Of a stretch of 64,000 bases of DNA, positions 39,939 through 48,286 are shown in pieces. Under the pieces are notes generated by a model that searched no databases, was not told the origin of the DNA, and saw nothing but the letters and a program-made list of their open reading frames with translations. Within the stretch, counting starts at the first letter, position 1; each line of letters opens with the position of its first letter. A program made the translations under genes and the position numbers. The stretch is from Pediococcus acidilactici (GTDB lineage Bacteria; Bacillota; Bacilli; Lactobacillales; Lactobacillaceae): contig CP103908.1 in NCBI GenBank assembly GCA_024970065.1, forward strand, positions 1,364,001 through 1,428,000, in the 5' to 3' direction.

Positions 39939-40802
39939 ATGTCATTTATTAATGGTACAGAAACATTTGCAGCTGCTCGTAAGGGCCACTATGCTGTAGG
40001 TGCTTTCAACACAAACAACCTTGAATGGACTCGTGCTATTCTAGCAGCAGGTCAAGAAACACACACACCAATCTTGATCCAATCATCAATGGGTGCTGCT
40101 AAGTACATGGGTGGTTACAAAGCAGTTAAGCGTCTTGTTGAAAGCGAAGTAGAATCAATGGGCATCACCGTTCCAGTTATCATGCACTTAGACCATGGTA
40201 ACTACGAAGCTGCTAAGGAAGCTATCGCTGCTGGATACAGCTCAGTTATGTTTGACGGTCATGACCTTGACTTCGAAGAAAACTTGGTTAAGACAAAAGA
40301 AATCGTTGCTTTGGCACACGCTCAAGGTATTTCTGTTGAAGCTGAAGTTGGTTCAATCGGTGGTGAAGAAGACGGAATCATCGGTGCTGGTGAATTAGCT
40401 GACGTTGAAGAAGCTAAGACACTTGCAGCTACAGGTGTTGACTACCTTGCTGTTGGTATTGGTAACATCCACGGTGTTTACCCTGAAAACTGGAAAGGTT
40501 TGAACTTCGATCGTCTTCAAGAATTAGCTGACGCTATCGACACACCACTTGTATTGCACGGTGGTTCAGGAATTCCTAAGGAACAAATTGTTAAGGCAAT
40601 TTCAATGGGTATTTCAAAAGTTAACGTTAATACTGAACAACAAATTGCTTGGTCAGAAGCTGTTCGTAAGTACTACGAAGAAGACAACGACAAGAAGCCT
40701 AAAGGATTTGACCCTCGTAAGGTTCTTGCTTCTGGTACAGAAGCTATCAAGAACACTGTTAAGGAACGTATCGACTGGTTCAATACACCTTCAATGTGGT
40801 AA
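39939..40802 (+). CDS. fba: Fba, class II fructose-bisphosphate aldolase
   Basis: Zinc-dependent aldolase splitting fructose 1,6-bisphosphate. The 287-residue protein has the metal and substrate motifs HLDHGNYEAAKEA, EAEVGSIGGEEDG, GIGNIHGVYP and LVLHGGSGIP. GGAGG lies upstream of the ATG at 39939. Codon use is striking: by my count 11 of 15 Thr codons are ACA and all 7 Arg codons are CGT, while neighbouring genes prefer ACC, ACT and ACG. This may reflect very high expression or transfer from a lineage that prefers ACA. It is monocistronic with its own terminator. Confidence 0.97.
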   Translation: MSFINGTETFAAARKGHYAVGAFNTNNLEWTRAILAAGQETHTPILIQSSMGAAKYMGGYKAVKRLVESEVESMGITVPVIMHLDHGNYEAAKEAIAAGYSSVMFDGHDLDFEENLVKTKEIVALAHAQGISVEAEVGSIGGEEDGIIGAGELADVEEAKTLAATGVDYLAVGIGNIHGVYPENWKGLNFDRLQELADAIDTPLVLHGGSGIPKEQIVKAISMGISKVNVNTEQQIAWSEAVRKYYEEDNDKKPKGFDPRKVLASGTEAIKNTVKERIDWFNTPSMW

Positions 40803-40818
40803 AAATAATTCTTTAATA

Positions 40819-40857
40819 AAAGAGCTTGGTGGAGTTTACTCCGCTAAGCTTTTTTAT
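40819..40857 (+). terminator. terminator after fba
   Basis: AGAGCTTGGTGGAG pairs with CTCCGCTAAGCTT with one bulge and is followed by TTTTTT. Confidence 0.85.
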
Positions 40858-40882
40858 TATCCTAAGCTTTCTCTCTCCCAAA

Positions 40883-40930
40883 TAAAAAATGGTAGCCCTC
40901 CCCTTTCAGGAAATTGCTACCATTTTTATT
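40883..40930 (-). terminator. terminator of the two-component operon
   Basis: AAAAATGGTAGC pairs with GCTACCATTTTT and is followed on the minus strand by T residues; it faces the fba terminator. Confidence 0.85.
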
Positions 40931-40949
40931 TACTTACGACTAGATTAAG

Positions 40950-42392
40950 TTATTTATCGTCGGGAGCTTTAGGAAAATGTAACTTAAAGGTGGTTCCCCG
41001 TCCGGGTGCGCTTGAAACTTCAATTTTACCGCCATGAATTTGGACGAGTTCGTGCACAATTGCCATCCCTAATCCTGACTCACCCTTCGTCTGAATACGG
41101 GACGCGTCTGCTTTGTAATACCGTTCCCAGATATTTTTAATCTGGTCGTCGGTCATACCAATCCCATTATCACTAATTTGGATGTTGGTTCCGTCGCTAG
41201 CATTTTGTGCCCGGATCGTAATCTGTCCATTTTGCGTAAATTGAATCCCATTTTGCACGATGTTAAACAAAACTTGAATCAACCGGTCGGGATCTGCATA
41301 AACCATCACGTCGCTGTCCATCTCAACAATTAGCTGGTCGTCTTCCTTTGCGGCTTTCTTATTAAGCTGTTCAACTACGCGCACGACGGCTTGTTTCAAA
41401 TTAACCATCTGACAATTAAGTTTAATTTTGTTGGTCCGAATTCGTTCGTAATCCAGGTTATCGTTAACCAACCGAATCAAGCGCTTGGTTTCCCTTTGCA
41501 TTAAACGAATGCTTTCTTCCTTACTATCTTCGGGAATTGCATCGTACTCTAAGCCCTCTAAAAGCCCGTTAATGGTCGTTAACGGCGTCCGCATTTCATG
41601 AGCCGCATCTGCCATAAACGCCCGGCGACGCTCTTCTTGTCGTTTAATTTCGTCATTAGATTCCTTAAGTGACTTAGTCATTAAATTAAAGTCGGCACTT
41701 AATTCACCAATTTCATCCTGCCGCCCGGGATCTAGTTGCACTTCAAAATCCCCTTCAGTAACCCGGTGGGCCGCCTCCCGAATCTTTTGAATTCGGCGAA
41801 CCATGTACCGGGACAGAAAGTAGGAAGCCACCACCGCTACGAGAATTGCCAAAGAAAAGGTGACTAATAGGTTCTTTTGTACCTGCTGAATATCCGCCTG
41901 CACGTTAGCTAGCGGTGAACCTACGGCAATTACACAAATCAATTTTCCCTGCCGGTCAAAATACGGCTTTTTAAGTTCCGTCATCGTAATTCGGTGTTCA
42001 ACCTGGCCAACTGCCATGCGAGATTCTTGACGTAAGATATTTCCCTTATTTAATTGTTGCCACTGCTTTTTACTAATTTTGGTAGCGGTATTGCGGTTGG
42101 GGTAGCTAACGCGTTCCCCATCTTCCGCGTAAATGGTGAAATGGATATGCTGGTTATTTAACAACCGTTCCATTCCCATTAATTGGTCCACCCGCACCGT
42201 CGTCACTGACGAATCATGGGGGTCCAATACCACCGCCTGTTGAAAGATGCTATCCGCATATTCCTGTAGCGAATGCCACTTGGTGCGATAAACTGAATCA
42301 CGCGTAAACTGAATAAATACTAAGCCCACAATCAGCAAGGTTGCTAAGGTTACCGCCAAAAAGGCCATCATTTGTTGAAAAAATAACTTCAT
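40950..42392 (-). CDS. sensor histidine kinase
   Basis: A 480-residue membrane kinase: helix 1 (about 8-28), an extracellular sensor domain (30-172), helix 2 (about 174-194), HAMP (about 195-247), HisKA with phospho-acceptor His265 in DAAHEMRTP, and HATPase_c with N box VLFNIVQNGIQF and G boxes ISDNGIGM and GESGLGMAI. It follows its regulator gene after 3 bases. The signal is unknown; the domain order is like ArlS/CssS-type envelope sensors. Confidence 0.93.
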   Translation of the reverse strand: MKLFFQQMMAFLAVTLATLLIVGLVFIQFTRDSVYRTKWHSLQEYADSIFQQAVVLDPHDSSVTTVRVDQLMGMERLLNNQHIHFTIYAEDGERVSYPNRNTATKISKKQWQQLNKGNILRQESRMAVGQVEHRITMTELKKPYFDRQGKLICVIAVGSPLANVQADIQQVQKNLLVTFSLAILVAVVASYFLSRYMVRRIQKIREAAHRVTEGDFEVQLDPGRQDEIGELSADFNLMTKSLKESNDEIKRQEERRRAFMADAAHEMRTPLTTINGLLEGLEYDAIPEDSKEESIRLMQRETKRLIRLVNDNLDYERIRTNKIKLNCQMVNLKQAVVRVVEQLNKKAAKEDDQLIVEMDSDVMVYADPDRLIQVLFNIVQNGIQFTQNGQITIRAQNASDGTNIQISDNGIGMTDDQIKNIWERYYKADASRIQTKGESGLGMAIVHELVQIHGGKIEVSSAPGRGTTFKLHFPKAPDDK

Positions 42393-42395
42393 TAG

Positions 42396-43118
42396 TTATC
42401 CCTCATCAATTTTACTATCGTCAAACTTATAACCAACGCCCCAGACCGTTTGCACCACTTGGGGTCCAACTGCTTCTAGCTTTTGTCGTAGTTTTTTAAT
42501 GTGGGCGTCAACGGTACGTTCATCGCCATAGTATTCGTAATCCCACACCATTTGCAGCAACTGTTCTCTTGAGAAAACCTGCATTGGTTTTTGTGCCAAG
42601 GTTTTTAATAAGTCAAATTCCTTAGGCGTTAAATCCGAGATTAATTTACCATCCAAGTAAACCTCCCGCGTCGCCGTACTAATTTTTAGGTGTGCCGTAC
42701 GAACGTCAAATTTGCCGGTCTGTTGTTCAGGAGTATTATTATGCTTATTCATCAAAACCCGACGGTGCAACGCCTTAATACGCGCAATTAAAGTGATGGG
42801 GCTGAACGGCTTAGTAATATACTCATCCGCCCCCATTTCTAGCCCTAATACTTGATCACTTTCGGAATCGCGAGCAGTCAACATAATTAAGGGCACCGTG
42901 TGGGAAGTCCGCCGAAGTTCTGCAGCCACTTCCATCCCGTCTTTTCCAGGCAAATTTAAGTCCAGCAAAACAATGTCCCACTGTTGAGGGTCCGCCTTAA
43001 AAATTTCCAACGCCTTAATTCCATCATAAGCAAAAGTAACTTTCCACTTTTCTTTTTTAAAAAACATCCCCATCATATCGGAAACTGATTTGTTATCCTC
43101 AATCATTAATATTTGCAT
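42396..43118 (-). CDS. OmpR/PhoB-family response regulator
   Basis: A 240-residue regulator: receiver domain with phosphorylation site Asp53 (LLDLNLPGKDG) and conserved Lys near 103 (YITKPFSP), then a winged-helix DNA-binding domain (about 135-235, RTVDAHIKKLRQKLE, VWGVGYKF). GGAGG precedes the ATG. First gene of the two-gene operon. OmpR-type regulators bind direct repeats spaced by about one helical turn, so it is one candidate for the phased element upstream of the neighbouring LysM genes. Confidence 0.94.
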   Translation of the reverse strand: MQILMIEDNKSVSDMMGMFFKKEKWKVTFAYDGIKALEIFKADPQQWDIVLLDLNLPGKDGMEVAAELRRTSHTVPLIMLTARDSESDQVLGLEMGADEYITKPFSPITLIARIKALHRRVLMNKHNNTPEQQTGKFDVRTAHLKISTATREVYLDGKLISDLTPKEFDLLKTLAQKPMQVFSREQLLQMVWDYEYYGDERTVDAHIKKLRQKLEAVGPQVVQTVWGVGYKFDDSKIDEG

Positions 43119-43242
43119 TGAAATTCCTCCAATTTCATTTACCTCATTCAGTATAGTCTTTTTAATCGAAAAATTTATGAAAAATACGGAAAAAGACCCT
43201 TAGATTTATCCGCCCTCTTCCATGATAACGAACTTATAGACA

Positions 43243-43280
43243 CAAAAAAAGACAACCAGAGAAGTGGTTGTCTTTTTATT
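43243..43280 (-). terminator. terminator after the first LysM/Apf gene
   Basis: AAAAAGACAACCA pairs perfectly with TGGTTGTCTTTTT around a 6-base loop (43246-43277), with a T run on the minus strand. Confidence 0.92.
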
Positions 43281-43306
43281 TAAACATATAAATTATTTAT
43301 TTTATC

Positions 43307-43981
43307 TTAGTACCAACCTTGTGATAACCAAGCGTTCTTAGCAGCACTCCAGCTACCGTAACGTGACTTAACGTAGTTGTCAGCAACGCGTTCTTGGTTA
43401 GCTGCTGAGTAATCACCGTTTAAGTATGATGAAGATAATTGGTACTTACCAACGTATTGGCCGTTGCGAGCTGTGTATGAACCACCTGATTCGCGTGCAG
43501 CGATCCAAGCTTTAGCAGCAGCTTCGTTACCAGTTGCGTTTGATGAGTATGAGTTGTTGTTCGATGTATTTGCTTGACGTACTGGAGCAGCCTTTTGTTG
43601 AACAGGTGCTTGGCTAGTTTGTGCTTGAGTTTGAGTTGTTTGTGCTTGGGTTGAACCAGCAGCATTAGTGTTTTGCTTTACTTCAGGAAGTTGTTGAACG
43701 TCCTTGTTTGTAGCTTGCTTAATGTCACCATCGTTAGTGATCTTTAATTTTTGACCAACGTAGATTACGTTTACGTCAGCAATGTTGTTAGCCTTAGCGA
43801 TGGTGTTGTAATCACCATTCAAACCAAATGTGTAGCTAATTTCTGAAAGAGTATCGCCAGATTTTACAGTGTAGATTTCGTCAGCGCTAGCACTACCACT
43901 TGTAGTGATCATTGCAGCACCAATTGCGGCACCGGAAAGTAATGCGATTGACATTTTAGAAATTTTACTTTTGATTGACAT
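43307..43981 (-). CDS. secreted LysM protein with Apf-like C-terminal domain
   Basis: A 224-residue secreted wall protein. It has a signal peptide ending near SASA (residue 33), one LysM peptidoglycan-binding domain (about 36-80, [14 protein letters not shown]...VIYVGQKLKI), a Q/T/A-rich linker (about 95-145) and a C-terminal domain (AWIAARESGGSYTARNGQYVGKYQLSSSYLNGDYS in part, ending SQGWY) typical of aggregation-promoting factors, related to lysozyme-like lytic enzymes. It is a paralog of the next gene upstream; signal peptide and LysM are nearly the same, while the C-terminal domains differ. Confidence 0.92.
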   Translation of the reverse strand: MSIKSKISKMSIALLSGAAIGAAMITTSGSASADEIYTVKSGDTLSEISYTFGLNGDYNTIAKANNIADVNVIYVGQKLKITNDGDIKQATNKDVQQLPEVKQNTNAAGSTQAQTTQTQAQTSQAPVQQKAAPVRQANTSNNNSYSSNATGNEAAAKAWIAARESGGSYTARNGQYVGKYQLSSSYLNGDYSAANQERVADNYVKSRYGSWSAAKNAWLSQGWY

Positions 43982-44092
43982 TTAATTATTTCTCCTTATT
44001 TTTAAAAACACTTTTTATCTTCTTTTGTTTCAACACCAGTAACTTTACACGATGATTATTACAGAACTATTTTTAAATTCTGGTAAATCACT

Positions 44093-44127
44093 GAAATTTT
44101 GTAAAGTTAAGTAACATTTTGTAACAA
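44093..44127. promoter_or_regulatory. 10-base-phased TGTAA element upstream of the first LysM/Apf gene
   Basis: On the plus strand TGTAAA, (A)GTAAC and TGTAAC occur at exact 10-base intervals. The element ends about 30 bases before a putative -10 (TGTAAT on the minus strand, 44058-44063). It matches the element at 44982-45016 in sequence and position, as expected for an OmpR-family (WalR-like) binding site overlapping the -35 region. Confidence 0.6.
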
Positions 44128-44219
44128 ACTAACAAGTCAGCCTTGCTATTATTGCTTTTTACACTTTTGTTGATTTGTCAAAAATGAAATATTATTTTTA
44201 AAGCTTGCCGTTAATCAGC

Positions 44220-44864
44220 TTATTCTCCCCAAGCTGACAAACCTTGTGCGTTATATACGTTAGTTGCCATGTTGATTTGGTCAGCAACTGACATTCCAGG
44301 ATGTTCGCCATGACCTAACAATTGGAATAATCCGTAAGCTCCAGATGAAGCGTTAGATACGTTAGCGTTCCCGCCTGATTCACGCATAATGATTTGTTGC
44401 CATTTAGCAGCGGAAACTCCTGTCCGGGATGCCATTTCGTTAGCAACTGACGATACTGAGCTACCCCCGTTGTAACTTGCTGTCTTAGCAGGAGTGGCCT
44501 TTGGTGTAGCTGCTTTAGCAGGAGTTGCTTGCTTAGTAGCAGCTGCAGCATTAGTATTCTTGTCAACTTCTGGAAGTGACTTAATTTCTGACTTAGTTGC
44601 CTTCTTAATGCTTCCGTTATCTTTAATTACTAATTTTTGACCAACCGTGATGAAGTTAACGTCTTTAATGTGGTTAGCTTGCGCGATTGCATCGTAGTTA
44701 CCGTCGAGGTTAAACGCGTAACTGATTTCTGAAAGAGTGTCACCAGATTTTACAGTGTAAATTTCGTCCGCATTTGCACTACCACTTGTAATTGCTGTTG
44801 CACCGATTGCTGCACCCGCAAGTAAAGCAATAGATAGTTTTGAAAATTTACTTTTGATTGACAT
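44220..44864 (-). CDS. secreted LysM protein with lytic-transglycosylase-like C-terminal domain
   Basis: A 214-residue paralog of the downstream LysM/Apf gene. Signal peptide to about residue 31 (SANA), LysM (about 34-78), a K/A/T/P-rich linker (about 100-125) and a C-terminal lysozyme-fold domain with the catalytic-type segment [27 protein letters not shown] (in part) and [17 protein letters not shown]. The Glu in MRESGG is the likely catalytic residue. It probably trims peptidoglycan at the surface. Its upstream region is duplicated at the neighbour. Confidence 0.92.
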   Translation of the reverse strand: MSIKSKFSKLSIALLAGAAIGATAITSGSANADEIYTVKSGDTLSEISYAFNLDGNYDAIAQANHIKDVNFITVGQKLVIKDNGSIKKATKSEIKSLPEVDKNTNAAAATKQATPAKAATPKATPAKTASYNGGSSVSSVANEMASRTGVSAAKWQQIIMRESGGNANVSNASSGAYGLFQLLGHGEHPGMSVADQINMATNVYNAQGLSAWGE

Positions 44865-44981
44865 ATAGATTAAATATCTCCTTTATGTTTATAAACCATG
44901 TACGTGTTTCTTTCGTTTCAACAGGATATTACTTTACCGAACCTATATTACAAACATATTGGGATAATTTGGGAATTAGGG

Positions 44982-45016
44982 ATATTTTGTAAGATTCTGT
45001 AACATTTTGTAATAAA
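44982..45016. promoter_or_regulatory. 10-base-phased TGTAA element upstream of the second LysM gene
   Basis: On the plus strand TGTAAG, TGTAAC and TGTAAT repeat at exact 10-base intervals. The element ends 29 bases before a putative -10 (44948-44953) and lies 118 bases before the start codon, mirroring the copy at 44093-44127. A further shared stretch (AAAATGAAATATT plus T run) lies 53-54 bases beyond each copy. Confidence 0.6.
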
Positions 45017-45326
45017 AGCCCCGCTATTCCCCATAGAAATAGGATTTAGTCGTTTATGAGATATTTGCAAAATGAAATATTTTTTTTGCAAAAAGCCCTG
45101 TTTTCGCCTTTTTTCTTTTCCTTATCCCTAAATAAAGCGTTTTCTGTATTCGACTTTGACGACTGCATCTTTCTTCACCAAGAAGTCTAGTAATAAAAAG
45201 ATTGCCGACTAATTTCTTAACCGGCAATCTGTAATTTATTAATTCTGGTAACTAAGGACGTAATACACTCTCTTGACCAAGTCATCCCCCTGCTTATAAT
45301 TTTCGCATTAAATCAATTCCCTAACC
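45017..45326. other. intergenic region upstream of the LysM genes
   Basis: About 310 bases with no gene. It contains the shared AAAATGAAATATT stretch (45069-45087) and the hydrolase terminator at 45194-45233. The rest is AT-rich without recognisable signals. Confidence 0.6.
45194..45233 (-). terminator. terminator downstream of the hydrolase pseudogene
   Basis: AGATTGCCG (45200-45208) pairs with CGGCAATCT (45223-45231), with a T run on the minus strand. It lies about 95 bases after the stop. Confidence 0.8.
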
Positions 45327-46315
45327 TTAATCCACACTCCGCAGAAAATTCATCGTCTGGCTAAAGCACTTTTGTCCATCCTTACTATCTAGATCAAACT
45401 GATACTCATGGTTAACTTTGTGCTGCTGGTCAAAGAAAAGTGTGCGGGTAGCGACGCCTTCTTTGCGTAACTTTCGAGATAATTCCTTGCCCTGTTCCTC
45501 AAACGAACCATTATTGCCATCCGTAATAAAGATTGGCGGGAAGTGGTTATTAACGTAATTAACCGTAGAAACTAGCGCACCTTTTGGGGAATTTTTCCAA
45601 TCTTTGTCCCCTAAGTATGCCCAGCCAACTTGGTTAACAAAGAGTTTGGTCATTAAGTCCACGTGTTTTTTATTCAACATTTGCTTTATGTCGTATGGCC
45701 CACAGTATAATATTCCACCGACAATATTTACTTTCTTTAAAGGACGATAGTTTATCGCGGTGGCCAATTTAGGGTTAAATTGCGCGTCAATCACCTGCGA
45801 AGCAACGTGTGCACCAGCTGAATCACCACCGACCACTACGTTATGAACGTTGAGCTGCTTTGCAAAATTACTGTGTACGTATTGGATTGCCTCACGCATT
45901 TGGTTTACTTGGTTGGGATAATGATTACCTGGTGCCAACGCGTAGTTAATTGACACTACGTTATAACCCTTGGCGGCCATTTTGGTTGCCCAGTATTTGG
46001 TCCCCTCCTTATCACCAGCAATGAAAGCCCCCCGTGCGCCCAAATAATGGTTGGACGAGTCTGATTCCCAGACTTATAAAAAACGTCCATGGTATTTTGG
46101 GCGTACTGCGAAGAGTACTTTACATTTTGCTTAATAGCAATCTTTTCCCGGTAATTTTGGTAAGCACGCGGTTTAATCGCGGCTTCGTCACCTGCCGCGT
46201 GATTTAAAAAGAACACGAACGGTTTAGGCGAAATGTTCAACGCGACTACGATCGCTACTCCGATTCCGACCACCAGAAAGATCGCGTACTTAATAACCTT
46301 CTTTAAAAACTGCAT
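45327..46315 (-). pseudogene. membrane-anchored alpha/beta hydrolase with a frameshift
   Basis: Two overlapping frames make one protein of about 329 residues. The first (46315 down to about 46030) encodes a membrane anchor (about 8-28) and ends in the oxyanion motif WAHGG. The second continues directly with AFIAGDKEGTKYWATKMAAKGY, the nucleophile motif GGDSAGAH and the C-terminal catalytic histidine region. The break coincides with a run of six C (46028-46033; G on the coding strand); one more G restores the frame and a normal HGGAF motif. It is an HSL/BD-FAE-type esterase that is inactivated, phase-variable or misread in sequencing. Confidence 0.85.
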
Positions 46316-46619
46316 CTTTACTCCCCTAACTTTAGTTAATCAACTTATTACCAAGCCTCGTTTTATCATTGCAGCCTCTCTGACACGATTCATCACTTAC
46401 TTCCTATATATAACGTGAGCCTTCGTGCATCGTCAGTTAAACTGCATTTAACAAAAACGGTTGGTCCCAATTCCAACGTCTTCCCGCCAAGTCTTTTGAA
46501 GCCTTAGCGGATCCTGGTTACTAATTCAATCTTATCAAAAACTGACTTTCGGATGGGACGGTCTTAAAAAGATTCCGGCAAAACCTCCTTGAATTTATAA
46601 ATGAGCAACGTCTTTTAAA
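46316..46619. other. intergenic region without visible gene
   Basis: About 300 bases between the hydrolase start and the gntP terminator. I see no open frame with a ribosome-binding site, no RNA element and only a weak promoter-like TATATA (near 46410) for the hydrolase gene. An AAGGAGG on the minus strand near 46590 is not followed by a usable start codon. Confidence 0.5.
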
Positions 46620-46663
46620 AAAATAAAAAGGACTTGATCACTCCATGACCAAATCCTTTTTTG
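46620..46663 (-). terminator. terminator after gntP
   Basis: A 16-pair stem (46625-46640 with 46646-46661, two wobble pairs) and 5-base loop, followed on the minus strand by TTTTT. Confidence 0.9.
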
Positions 46664-46762
46664 AATATCTACTATTATTAAAACGCTTGAATTGAAGCAA
46701 CAACATTCTTAAAGTCGTCTCGACCGTTATTATTACTACTTACCAATCGCTAATAAAGCCCC

Positions 46763-48115
46763 CTAGACTACCAGACTAAGCAGCAGTACCCCCGCTAAAC
46801 CAACTACGGAGATGACCGTTTCTAGCATTGTCCAAGTTAACAAGGTCTCTTTTACGGTTAAATCGAAATATTCCTTAAACATCCAAAATCCCGAGTCATT
46901 AACGTGACTAGCGGCCAAACTTCCGGCACCTACGGAGAGCACCATGAGGGCCGGATCAATCCCGGCTCCTTGCATTAAAGGAAGTACCAATCCAGCAGCG
47001 GTAAGTGCCGAAACGGTAGCAGATCCTAACGCAACCCGGAGGATCACGGCAATCAACCACCCGAGAATTAATGGTGAGATACTTGAAGAAGCAAACGCCG
47101 TCTTAATTGCGTCACCAACTCCTCCATCAATTAAAACTTGTTTGAAGGCTCCGCCCCCACCAATTACGAGAAGCAGCATTGCAATTGATTTTACCGCGTC
47201 TTCTAAAGTACTCATGATTTCGCCACTAGGAATGTTGCGGTGGTATCCCATTGACCAAATCGCAAATAATAAGGAAATTAACATTGCAATACTTGGTGAG
47301 CCAATAAAACTGATTGCGTTATCCAAAAAGTTGGGATGCGTAGGGGTAATTCCATTGTGTACCACTAAATCATAAATTGTAGTAATTGCCATCAGGATTA
47401 CCGGAAATAGCGACGTTAAAACCGCCATCCCAAAACTAGGAGTTTCTTCCAACTTAAATTCTTTTTGGGGACCTAACGCCTTTAAGTTTCCCGTCCGTTC
47501 AAAAGCACTGGGAACAAACTTACGGGCCACTTTAGTAAATAAAATTCCAGCAACGTAAACCGTAGGGATTGCGACAATAATTCCATAAAGCAAAACCTTA
47601 CCAGCATTGGCGTTCAAAACTGCCGCAATTGCAGTTGGAGCCGGGTGCGGTGGTAAAAATCCGTGGGTAACCGATAAAGCGGTCGCCATCGGAATCCCTA
47701 ATGCGAGCACCGAGACACCAGCTTCGGTAGCAATCGCAAACACGATGGGAACTAAAAGAACAATTCCCACTTCAAAGAATAGTGCGATTCCGATAATAAA
47801 GGACGCCACAACTACCGCCATCTGCAAAAAGCGACGGCCAAATTTATTAATTAAGGTGTGGGCAATCCGATAGGCTCCGCCGGCATTGGCAACCAACCGA
47901 CCAAGCATCGCACCAAAACCAAAGACCAGAGCCAGCTCACCTAGTTGACTTCCAATCCCGTTTTGAATCGTGTCCGCAATTTTACTTGCCGGCATCCCTA
48001 AACCTAAACCAACAACTACCGAAGTAACGATTAACGATACGTAGGTGTTAAATTTAAACTTAATAATTAAGGTGAGTAATAAAATAATTCCAATAATTAG
48101 AACTATAAACTCCAT
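46763..48115 (-). CDS. gntP: GntP-family gluconate permease
   Basis: A 450-residue integral membrane protein with about twelve helices of the gluconate:H+ symporter family. Typical segments are FGFGAMLGRLVANAGGAYRIA, HGFLPPHPAPTAIA (near 155-168), LRVALGSATVSALTAAG and the C-terminal SHVNDSGFWMFKEYF. ATG at 48113-48115 has AAGGAG 8 bases upstream; a GTG 9 bases earlier is too close. It is the third gene of gnd-gntK-gntP but is separated from gntK by 170 bases holding a cre-like site and possible terminator. Confidence 0.94.
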   Translation of the reverse strand: MEFIVLIIGIILLLTLIIKFKFNTYVSLIVTSVVVGLGLGMPASKIADTIQNGIGSQLGELALVFGFGAMLGRLVANAGGAYRIAHTLINKFGRRFLQMAVVVASFIIGIALFFEVGIVLLVPIVFAIATEAGVSVLALGIPMATALSVTHGFLPPHPAPTAIAAVLNANAGKVLLYGIIVAIPTVYVAGILFTKVARKFVPSAFERTGNLKALGPQKEFKLEETPSFGMAVLTSLFPVILMAITTIYDLVVHNGITPTHPNFLDNAISFIGSPSIAMLISLLFAIWSMGYHRNIPSGEIMSTLEDAVKSIAMLLLVIGGGGAFKQVLIDGGVGDAIKTAFASSSISPLILGWLIAVILRVALGSATVSALTAAGLVLPLMQGAGIDPALMVLSVGAGSLAASHVNDSGFWMFKEYFDLTVKETLLTWTMLETVISVVGLAGVLLLSLVV

Positions 48116-48138
48116 TGTTTTCACTCCTTATCAGCGTT

Positions 48139-48153
48139 AGGTAAGCGTTTGCA
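48139..48153. promoter_or_regulatory. cre-like site upstream of gntP
   Basis: AGGTAAGCGTTTGCA matches the CcpA cre consensus WTGNAANCGNTNNCA with one mismatch. It lies about 25 bases before the gntP start codon. Confidence 0.5.
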
Positions 48154-48164
48154 CGTAACTTTAA

Positions 48165-48216
48165 AAATAAAAGAGGCCCAAAAGCTTCCTATATATAATA
48201 CTCATTCAGCCTCTAA
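48165..48216 (-). terminator. possible attenuating terminator between gntK and gntP
   Basis: On the minus strand AGAGGC (48209-48214) can pair with GCCTCT (48172-48177) across a 31-base loop, followed by TTTTATTTTT. The stem is short, so termination would be partial. Confidence 0.4.
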
Positions 48217-48286
48217 ATCCTTAGAACTTGCAACACAAGTGACTTACACAGACTGCTTTAAAATTTCTGGCTTAAGCGTGATTGAA

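Noticed and set aside
43420..43665. 81-codon open frame inside the first LysM gene, and a similar frame at 44315-44566
   Set aside because: They are Leu/Gln/His-rich shadows of the repetitive linkers in another frame; no start signals.
44160..44219. Terminator directly after the second LysM gene
   Set aside because: AAGCT...AGCTT is only a five- to six-pair stem; too weak to call, so partial read-through toward the first LysM gene is possible.
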